The notes beneath the pieces were generated by a model, which saw only the letters and a list, made by a program, of their open reading frames with translations, was not told the DNA's origin and searched no databases. Of a DNA stretch of 64,000 nt, positions 58,470 through 64,000 are shown in pieces. The number at the start of each line of letters is the position of its first letter. Position 1 is the stretch's first letter. The stretch covers positions 1,240,001 to 1,304,000 of the forward strand of contig NZ_CP035283.1 of the NCBI RefSeq assembly GCF_004103755.1. The letters run 5' to 3'. A program made the translations under genes and the position numbers. This stretch comes from Caproiciproducens sp. NJN-50 (GTDB lineage: Bacteria; Bacillota; Clostridia; Oscillospirales; Acutalibacteraceae).

Positions 58470-58577
58470 AGGTCTGCACCTCCTTTAAAGGGCTTTTTAT
58501 CGCAACAGTATTATGTTATCAGATTTGTCCTGCAAATGCAAGCTTTTTTTCTCTTTTTCCGGAAATCCACGCTCCGC

Positions 58578-58606
58578 TTGCCTTTTACTCTTCCCCGTAT
58601 TATAAT
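58578..58606 (+). promoter_or_regulatory. Promoter of the M50 protease-scp cluster
   Basis: TTGCCT (58578-58583), 17-bp spacer, TATAAT (58601-58606), 27 nt before the first start. Confidence 0.8.
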
Positions 58607-58632
58607 CATAAACATAGTAAGGAGAATTCAAT

Positions 58633-59325
58633 ATGCTGATTGATATGTTAAGAGGCCTCTTTTCCGGCGGGTCCGTGGACATGGCGTCCGTGATTTCCCA
58701 GATTCTTGCAACGCTGTTCATTATTTTCTGCATTCTTCCGCTGCATGAATTCGCGCACGGCTGGGCCGCTGAAAAACTGGGCGACCACACCGCGAAATAC
58801 AGCGGGCGGCTGACGATGAATCCTCTTGCGAGCTTTGACCCGGTCGGTTCGCTTTTCCTGCTTTTGTTCGGCTTCGGGTGGGCCAAGCCTGTGCCGATCG
58901 ATTCGCGTTACTTTAAGAATCCGAAGCGCGACACGGCGCTGACCGCCGTGGCCGGCCCGCTCTCCAATTTTCTGGCGGCATGGGTCGGCGGCATTATTTA
59001 CTTCGGCTTGATTCTGGCGGCCCGGCTGTCTCTTCCCGGGTTTGTCCAGAGCTTTTTCCTCGCTTATATTACCATCAATGTCGCTCTGGCGGTTTTCAAC
59101 CTCCTTCCCATCCCGCCGCTGGACGGCTCGAAAATTCTTGGAGCGTTCCTTTCCAACCGGACTTTGTACAATTATTACCGCTATCAGAATGTGATCGTTA
59201 TGGTGGCTTTTCTGGTTCTGTTCAGCGGGATGCTGGACCAGCCGATCTGGTGGCTGGAAAATCTTTGCCTGGGCGGGGTACAATGGCTCGCGCTTTTGCC
59301 GTACCGTTTCTTTGGGCTTGTATAA
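58633..59325 (+). CDS. Site-2 protease family (M50) membrane metalloprotease
   Basis: 230 residues, about six transmembrane helices. Zinc ligands are in LHEFAHGW (helix 2) and PPLDGSKI (third catalytic Asp); NPLASFDPVG lies between, as in the rhomboid-unlike FtsP/YwhC-type M50 family. The substrate is unknown; such proteases cut membrane-bound regulators. Within this window the only linked function is chromosome segregation (scpA is 10 nt downstream), an arrangement I recall as common in Clostridia. SpoIVFB itself is a different, longer protein. Confidence 0.88.
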   Translation: MLIDMLRGLFSGGSVDMASVISQILATLFIIFCILPLHEFAHGWAAEKLGDHTAKYSGRLTMNPLASFDPVGSLFLLLFGFGWAKPVPIDSRYFKNPKRDTALTAVAGPLSNFLAAWVGGIIYFGLILAARLSLPGFVQSFFLAYITINVALAVFNLLPIPPLDGSKILGAFLSNRTLYNYYRYQNVIVMVAFLVLFSGMLDQPIWWLENLCLGGVQWLALLPYRFFGLV

Positions 59326-59335
59326 ATAATCCTGT

Positions 59336-60079
59336 ATGATGATGGATAAAATATGTTATAAACTGGAAACATTCGAAGGCCCTTTGGATCTGCTGCTGGC
59401 GCTGCTTGCGAAAAACAAGCTGAATATTTTCGATATTCAGATCACCGAGCTGGTCGACCAGTACCTGGAGCAGATCGAGGCGATGCGCGGGCGGGAGATG
59501 GATGTGTCCAGCGAATTCCTGGAGATGGCCGCAAAACTGATTTATCTGAAAACCGTTTCCCTTCTGCCGAAGCGTGAAGAAGCCGAGCAGCTCAGACGCG
59601 AGCTCAGCGGGCAGCTGATTGAATACCGGGACTGCAAACGCGCCGCCGCCCTGCTGGGCGGGCGATTCAGCTTTGACTCCTTCACCAGAGGACCAGAGAA
59701 GCTGGAGCCGGACCGCAGATATCGGGGGCATCATGCGCCGGAGGAGCTTTATGCGGCATATCTGAGCGCCGCGGGGCGCGGCAAACGATTTCTTCCCCCT
59801 CCCAAAGAGTCGTTTTCCGCGATTGTGTCCCACAGGATCGTCTCCGTGTCCTCCCGCATTGTCTATATTCTCCGGCGCCTGAGAGTGAAAAGCGGACAAA
59901 GTTACGAGGCCCTGTTCGACGGGATCGGGGACCATTCCGAACGGGTGGCGACCTTTCTCGCCGTGCTGGAGCTGATCAAGGGCAAACGGATTTTTCTGGA
60001 TGGGAAACACAACCCCGAAGTGAAATTGTTGAACGGCGGTGGAAGACATGGAGATAAAAAAGCTGCAGGGAGCGATTGA
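59336..60079 (+). CDS. scpA: Segregation and condensation protein A
   Basis: 247-residue kleisin of the SMC-ScpAB complex. The N-terminal FEGPLDLLLALLAKNKLNIFDI binds the SMC neck; the C-terminal winged helix (about 165-235; RVATFLAVLELIK) binds the SMC head. Three ATG codons in a row (59336, 59339, 59342) follow the upstream gene with no clear ribosome-binding site, so translation is probably coupled. It overlaps scpB by about 32 nt. Confidence 0.94.
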   Translation: MMMDKICYKLETFEGPLDLLLALLAKNKLNIFDIQITELVDQYLEQIEAMRGREMDVSSEFLEMAAKLIYLKTVSLLPKREEAEQLRRELSGQLIEYRDCKRAAALLGGRFSFDSFTRGPEKLEPDRRYRGHHAPEELYAAYLSAAGRGKRFLPPPKESFSAIVSHRIVSVSSRIVYILRRLRVKSGQSYEALFDGIGDHSERVATFLAVLELIKGKRIFLDGKHNPEVKLLNGGGRHGDKKAAGSD

Positions 60080-60626
60080 GGCAATTCTGTTCGCGAGCGG
60101 AGACGCCGTCTCCGTGGACCGGATTGCGGAAGCGCTTGAGATTGACCTGACGACGGCGGGCAAAATGCTGGAGAATCTTGCGGACCGGTACCGCGAGGAG
60201 CGCGGAGGGATTCGGATTGTCCGCCTGGAGGACGGCTACCAGATGTGCACAGACCCCGAATATGCGGGCGCGGTGCGTTCCGCATTGGAAATCCGCCGCA
60301 ATATGCCCCTGACCCAGGCTGCGCTGGAAGTACTTGCCGTCGTCGCCTACAATCAGCCGGTCTCCAAGGCGTTTGTCGAGCAGGTGCGCGGCGTGGACTG
60401 TTCCGCGGTCATCGGCGGGCTTGTTTCAAAAGGATTGCTGGAAGAGCGCGGCAGATTGGAACTGCCCGGCCGCCCGCTTCTTTATGGAACCACTTCGGAT
60501 TTCCTGCGGTGCCTGGGAATCTCTGCCCTTTCCGAATTGCCGCAGCCTCGGAAAGGACAGACGCCTGAGGAAGCGGAAGGCGAAACGGAAGGAATTCCGA
60601 CGCAGAGGGAAGAGGAAGCCGGATGA
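60048..60626 (+). CDS. scpB: Segregation and condensation protein B
   Basis: 192-residue winged-helix protein that dimerises and binds ScpA. LQGAIEAILFASGDAVSVDRIAEAL at the N-terminus and LTQAALEVLAVVAYNQPVSKAFVEQVRGVD are family hallmarks; the tail (about 170-192) is Glu-rich and disordered. ATG 60048 has GGTGGA upstream; GTG 60039 in frame is an alternative. It overlaps scpA and, by 4 nt, the DUF2953 gene. Confidence 0.94.
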   Translation: MEIKKLQGAIEAILFASGDAVSVDRIAEALEIDLTTAGKMLENLADRYREERGGIRIVRLEDGYQMCTDPEYAGAVRSALEIRRNMPLTQAALEVLAVVAYNQPVSKAFVEQVRGVDCSAVIGGLVSKGLLEERGRLELPGRPLLYGTTSDFLRCLGISALSELPQPRKGQTPEEAEGETEGIPTQREEEAG

Positions 60627-61264
60627 GTGGTTGGATCATAGCGGGCTTCCTCGTCCTTTTGCTTGCGCTTCTGCTTTTCTGCTCCGTTTCCATTGAGGCC
60701 GCTTTTGCGGAAGAGTTCTCCGCCAGGGCGGGATTCCTCTTTTTTCATTACCGCATCTGGCCCAGGCCGGAAAAAAAGCAGGCGCCTGCAAGAAAAGAAG
60801 AGCCCGCAGCGAAAAAAAAGCCCTCAAAAATAAAGGAGCTCCTTCGGAAGAGAGGAGTCTCAGGCTTCTTGGAGCTGCTCCGGGCGTTTTCCCGCGCCGC
60901 GTATGGAAGCGCCAAAAAGCTCCTCTCCCACACGGTGATCCGGCTTCTTCATCTGAATCTGACCGTGGGCGGGGAAGACGCGGCGCAGACCGCGGTCGAT
61001 TACGGCAAGGCGTGCGGCCTGGTGTCTACGGCGCTTACGGCTTTGCTCTCGGCGGCGAAATACAGGGAGCGGCATGTGAATGTAAGGGTGACCCCGGATT
61101 TTCAGAATGGCAGCGGCAGCGTGCAGTTCCATGTCCTTCTGAAAATCAAGCTGTTTTTTCTTCTTTCCGCCGTGCTGTCGGCGTTGATTGACATGATAAA
61201 AATCTATTTGAAATTCAGAAAAGAGTCCGGGCGTCCGGATCAGAAAGAAAAGGCGGTGCTTTAA
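60623..61264 (+). CDS. DUF2953 domain protein
   Basis: 213 residues: an N-terminal membrane helix (WIIAGFLVLLLALLLFCSV), a Lys/Pro/Ala-rich linker (about 48-75), and a DUF2953-like region with LLHLNLTVGGEDAAQTAVDYGKACGLVSTAL. A second hydrophobic stretch is at about 178-195. The family occurs in spore formers directly upstream of gerW/ytfJ, as here (1 nt gap), suggesting a sporulation or germination role, but no activity is known. The start overlaps the scpB stop (ATGA). Confidence 0.82.
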   Translation: MSGWIIAGFLVLLLALLLFCSVSIEAAFAEEFSARAGFLFFHYRIWPRPEKKQAPARKEEPAAKKKPSKIKELLRKRGVSGFLELLRAFSRAAYGSAKKLLSHTVIRLLHLNLTVGGEDAAQTAVDYGKACGLVSTALTALLSAAKYRERHVNVRVTPDFQNGSGSVQFHVLLKIKLFFLLSAVLSALIDMIKIYLKFRKESGRPDQKEKAVL

Positions 61265-61265
61265 T

Positions 61266-61706
61266 ATGGCTGACCATCCGATTGAAGGCATGATGGATAC
61301 AACGCTTGAAAAGATCAAGCAGATGGTGGATGTGAACTCCGTTGTGGGCGATCCGATCACTTCGCCGGACGGAACGGTGATTGTCCCCATTTCAAAAATC
61401 AGCTACGGGTTTGCTTCCGGCGGTTCCGATTTTTCGGGGAAAATACCGGAAAAGCAGTTGTTTGGCGGCGGTACGGGAGCGGGAGTCACCATCAATCCGG
61501 TGGCTTTCCTGACGATTTCGGAAGGGAGCGTCAAGCTGCTGCGGGTCGATCCCGGCAACACTTCGGTCGACCGGATCATCGATCTGGCCCCGGAACTGAT
61601 CGAAAAAGTTTCCTCGGCTGTCAGCTCGGCGTTTCACAGGGACGGGAAGAAGGAGAAATCCTCTTCCGCTCCCGCAGAGGAAGCGGCGGGAGACCCTCAA
61701 ATTTAA
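61266..61706 (+). CDS. ytfJ: GerW family sporulation protein (YtfJ)
   Basis: 146 residues. IEGMMDTTLEKIKQMVDVNSVVGDPI, VIVPISKISYGFASGGSDF and the glycine-rich FGGGTGAGVTINPVAFL are diagnostic of the YtfJ/GerW family, found in the forespore and needed for normal spore germination in Bacillus. The C-terminus is Lys/Ser/Ala-rich. ATG 61266 begins 1 nt after the DUF2953 stop, so the two are probably coupled. Confidence 0.93.
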   Translation: MADHPIEGMMDTTLEKIKQMVDVNSVVGDPITSPDGTVIVPISKISYGFASGGSDFSGKIPEKQLFGGGTGAGVTINPVAFLTISEGSVKLLRVDPGNTSVDRIIDLAPELIEKVSSAVSSAFHRDGKKEKSSSAPAEEAAGDPQI

Positions 61707-61762
61707 AATCGAATCGTATCGCTTCAACCGCCTGCATATAAATAAACCGGCAGGTGGTTGAT

Positions 61763-62905
61763 TTGTTAAAAAAAGCGATTTCCATCCTTCTGGCCGCTTT
61801 GGCGGCGGCTTTGTTTCCCTGTGCGGCGCGGGCCCAGGGGACGGCGCCCTCCGTGTCGGCCCGGTCCGCCGTGGTGATTGGCGCGGCGGATGGGCGCGTC
61901 CTCTACGAAAAAAACAGTCATGAGAAACTTCCGATTGCGAGCACGACCAAAATCATGACGGCGCTGCTGACGCTGGAAGCCGCTGCCCGCGGCGACGAAA
62001 CGGTGCTGATCACGCCGGAAATGGTCCGTGTGGAGGGTTCTTCCATGGGGCTGAAAGCCGGCGACAAGCTGACTTTGACCGCCCTCGCGGAAGGAATGCT
62101 GTCGGTTTCCGGCAACGACGCGGCAAATTCCGCGGCCATTGCCGTCGGCGGCTCCATCCAGAAATTCGCTGCTCTGATGAACCAGAAAGCGGCGCAGCTC
62201 GGCCTGTCCGACACGCATTATGTCACCCCGTCCGGATTGGATGACGAAGAGCATTATTCCTCGGCCGGTGATTTGGCGAAGCTGACCGCTGCGGCGCTGG
62301 AAGATCCGGAATTTGCGAGGATCGTCGCCCAGCCTAAAATCAAGGTCCGGTTTTCGGATCCGGACCGGACGGTAACCTATACAAACCACAATAAGCTTTT
62401 AAGCATGTATGACGGCTGCACCGGCGTCAAAACCGGGTTCACCAAGAAGTCCGGCCGGTGTCTCGTTTCGGCCGCGGAGCGGAACGGCGTGCAGTTGGTC
62501 GCCGTGACCCTCAGCGATCCGAACGACTGGGAGGATCACGAAAGGCTCCTGGATTACGGCTTTTCCAGGCTGACAAGATATCAGGCGGACGATTCGGGGT
62601 TCCATTTGAGCCTTCCCGTGGTCGGCGGGGCGGAGCGCAGCGTCTTGGTGGCGGGGTCCGCGGGCACGGCCGCGTTGCTGCCGGCCGACGAGGTGAAGGA
62701 CCTGCGCCGTACGGTCGAACTGCCGCAGTTTGTGTATGCGCCCGTGACAAAAGGGCAGGTCCTTGGCCTTGTCCGGTATTCCAACAGCGACGGAACGGCC
62801 GCGACAACAAAATTGACGGCGGGCGCGGCCGTTCCGCGCCAGGCCGATCACAGAAACATGATTAAAAAATTATGGGACCGGATCCGCCAGCTGCTTTCGG
62901 TCTGA
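61763..62905 (+). CDS. dacF: D-alanyl-D-alanine carboxypeptidase, DacF type (second copy)
   Basis: About 380-residue S11 penicillin-binding protein. Signal peptide at 1-25 (hydrophobic, ending AARA), nucleophile motif STTK (about 60), SGN (about 120) and KTGFTK (about 222), then a C-terminal beta domain and an amphipathic tail (KKLWDRIRQLLSV). DacF acts on spore cortex cross-linking in Bacillus; placement after gerW fits a sporulation role. TTG 61763 was chosen for AGGTGG upstream; the in-frame GTG 61754 has no site. Confidence 0.92.
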   Translation: MLKKAISILLAALAAALFPCAARAQGTAPSVSARSAVVIGAADGRVLYEKNSHEKLPIASTTKIMTALLTLEAAARGDETVLITPEMVRVEGSSMGLKAGDKLTLTALAEGMLSVSGNDAANSAAIAVGGSIQKFAALMNQKAAQLGLSDTHYVTPSGLDDEEHYSSAGDLAKLTAAALEDPEFARIVAQPKIKVRFSDPDRTVTYTNHNKLLSMYDGCTGVKTGFTKKSGRCLVSAAERNGVQLVAVTLSDPNDWEDHERLLDYGFSRLTRYQADDSGFHLSLPVVGGAERSVLVAGSAGTAALLPADEVKDLRRTVELPQFVYAPVTKGQVLGLVRYSNSDGTAATTKLTAGAAVPRQADHRNMIKKLWDRIRQLLSV

Positions 62906-62922
62906 AGGATGTGTGAAATCAG

Positions 62923-63717
62923 TTGGGCGAAAAAATCAGGCTGCAGAAGCTGCTTTCGGAAGCCGGCGTGGCTTCCCGCAGAAAAGCGGAGGAATTGATT
63001 CTGGCGGGGAGAGTCCGCGTAAACGGAGCCGCCGCAGAGATCGGCGGCAAGGCCGATCCGGACAGGGACCGGATCACCGTCGACGGAAGGCCGCTTGAGG
63101 CGAAAGAGAAAAAAGTATATCTTATGCTTCATAAACCGAGGGGATACATCACTACCATGAGCGACGAAATGGAACGCAAATGCGTGGCGGAGCTTGTGCG
63201 CGACGTGCCCGAGCGCGTTTTTCCCGTCGGAAGGCTGGACCGGGAATCGGAGGGCCTTCTCCTGATGACGAACGACGGCGAGTTTGCGAACGCGATGACC
63301 CATCCGTCCCGCCATGTCCCGAAGATATACCGCGTGACCGTGCGCCCCAAAGTCACGGAGGAACAGCTGATTCAATTTTCGACCGGGATGACGATCGAAG
63401 GGAGAAAGACGGCGCCCGCCGTGGTGCGCGTCCTTTCGGAGGAGCCGGGACGCGCCGTGCTGGAGATCGTCCTGCGGGAGGGGCGGAACCGGCAGATCCG
63501 AAAAATGTGCGAACAGCTGGGGCTGGAGGTCGCGCGCCTGCGCCGCACTGCGGTTGGATTTTTAAAGCTTGGGATGCTGCCCGCCGGAAAGTGGCGCCCG
63601 CTGACTGCGGAGGAAGTCCGCCGCTTGTCGGGAGCGGCATCCTCCGGTCCTGATCCGCGAATTTCCTCGAAAACGAAGCGAAGAAAAACGGCGAATCATG
63701 CCGAATTCCGGCGCTGA
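62923..63717 (+). CDS. rluB: 23S rRNA/16S rRNA pseudouridine synthase (RluB/RsuA family)
   Basis: 264 residues: an N-terminal S4 RNA-binding domain (IRLQKLLSEAGVASRRKAEELI...GRVRVNG, 4-43) and a RsuA/RluB catalytic domain with GRLDRESEGLLLMTNDG (catalytic Asp about 105) and LREGRNRQIRKMCEQLG. The tail is Lys/Arg/Ser-rich. RluB (23S U2605) is the usual assignment for the form next to scpAB; RsuA cannot be excluded. TTG 62923 follows AAGGATGTG. It is 17 nt after the carboxypeptidase gene. Confidence 0.92.
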   Translation: MGEKIRLQKLLSEAGVASRRKAEELILAGRVRVNGAAAEIGGKADPDRDRITVDGRPLEAKEKKVYLMLHKPRGYITTMSDEMERKCVAELVRDVPERVFPVGRLDRESEGLLLMTNDGEFANAMTHPSRHVPKIYRVTVRPKVTEEQLIQFSTGMTIEGRKTAPAVVRVLSEEPGRAVLEIVLREGRNRQIRKMCEQLGLEVARLRRTAVGFLKLGMLPAGKWRPLTAEEVRRLSGAASSGPDPRISSKTKRRKTANHAEFRR

Positions 63718-63727
63718 CAATAATTAC

Positions 63728-63756
63728 TTGCCATTTGGACGCGAATCGCTTATAAT
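63728..63756 (+). promoter_or_regulatory. Promoter of the carboxyltransferase gene
   Basis: TTGCCA (63728-63733), 17-bp spacer, TATAAT (63751-63756), 58 nt before the start. Confidence 0.78.
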
Positions 63757-63814
63757 AAAATATGATTATTTTTTCATCATATTGGTAGAAAATCTTGTAA
63801 ACGGAGGAATGAAA

Positions 63815-64000
63815 ATGAAGAATGGCGGTCATGCCGAAACAACGCAGGACGGGTTGAAAATCACACAGACAACGGGCTATCTGCGCCTTGTTTCGCTGCT
63901 TGACGATGGAAGCTTTCATGAGATAGACGGCCTGGCGAGGTCTCACGAGGGTTATGCGGAAGCGGTCGCTGGTTATGGCACGGTGGAAGGGTGTCCGGTT
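63815..64000 (+). CDS. Acyl-CoA carboxyltransferase / methylmalonyl-CoA decarboxylase alpha-like (N-terminal part)
   Basis: The first 62 residues of a gene cut by the right window edge. RLVSLLDDGSFHEIDGL followed by VAGYGTVEGCPV matches the N-terminal crotonase-fold region of PccB/MmdA-type carboxyltransferases, which act on propionyl- or methylmalonyl-CoA or in Na+-pumping decarboxylases. ATG 63815 lies 7 nt from GGAGG; ATG 63809 is 1 nt from it. Substrate and partners lie outside the window. It is not the AccD of fatty-acid synthesis, which is already encoded at 2594. Confidence 0.8.
   Translation, partial: MKNGGHAETTQDGLKITQTTGYLRLVSLLDDGSFHEIDGLARSHEGYAEAVAGYGTVEGCPV

Noticed and set aside
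1..64000. Prophage, insertion sequence, CRISPR-Cas or defence island
   Set aside because: No transposase, integrase, phage structural gene, restriction gene or Cas gene was seen. The WYL regulator alone is not evidence for a defence cassette.

Overview
This window reads as a chromosomal segment of a spore-forming, Gram-positive anaerobe of the Clostridia, most like the Oscillospirales (Ruminococcaceae-type). The grounds are the clostridial gene orders (fabF-accB-fabZ-accC-accD-accA; tilS-hpt-ftsH; scpA-scpB-DUF2953-gerW-dacF-rluB), sporulation genes (bofA, gerW/ytfJ, dacF-type carboxypeptidases, a collagen-like exosporium-type protein), strong Shine-Dalgarno sites, consensus vegetative promoters and a fairly GC-rich composition with many TTG starts. 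The taxon is inferred; no rRNA is present.

Layout. 1-4.3 kb: end of a type II fatty-acid operon (malonyl-CoA synthesis plus FabZ), closed by a bidirectional terminator. 4.3-10.2 kb (minus): a complete oligopeptide/dipeptide-type ABC importer, oppBCDF followed by the lipoprotein oppA. A consensus promoter lies about 460 nt upstream of oppB and the stretch between is non-coding and can fold into hairpins. 10.86-14.8 kb: thiamine operon thiD-thiC-thiM-thiE behind a perfect promoter and two tandem TPP riboswitches, each with its own terminator. Thiazole synthesis genes are absent, so the operon suits pyrimidine synthesis plus thiazole salvage. 14.8-21.5 kb: a patch of accessory genes: a TipA-like MerR regulator with a 19-bp-spacer promoter, a C39-like cysteine peptidase, a D-2-hydroxyacid dehydrogenase, a DUF3298-like protein, a MATE exporter, a collagen-like Gly-Pro-Thr repeat protein and a small unknown ORF.

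21.5-40 kb: information processing and housekeeping: rnhA, RNase J with a long disordered N-terminus, the c-di-AMP phosphodiesterase gdpP, rplI, dnaB, tilS, hpt, ftsH, a divergent type II topoisomerase pair (parE/parC-like), secG, rnr, yaaL-like and bofA. 40-47.6 kb: DUF4364 and XRE regulators, tRNA-Thr(CGT), nth, glyA, rarA, a flavin reductase-rubredoxin fusion, a uracil/xanthine permease and a PH-like membrane protein. 47.7-55.4 kb: split transketolase, a WYL regulator, mntP, an isolated hisH-hisF pair, a DacF-type carboxypeptidase and pgi. 55.5-64 kb: a small P-loop protein, DUF177-rpmF, der, rpmB, a site-2 protease with scpAB, DUF2953-gerW, a second DacF-type carboxypeptidase, rluB, and the start of a biotin-dependent carboxyltransferase.

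Most of the window is well-understood core genome; no phage, IS, CRISPR or defence island was seen. The parts most worth a second look are the structured non-coding region upstream of opp, the tandem TPP riboswitches followed by a thiD gene whose natural start codon appears to be ATC, and the TipA-like regulator region with its dyad operator and a nearby promoter directed antisense into the peptidase gene. Motifs and coordinates were read by eye; family names rest on recognised motifs and length, not on a database search.
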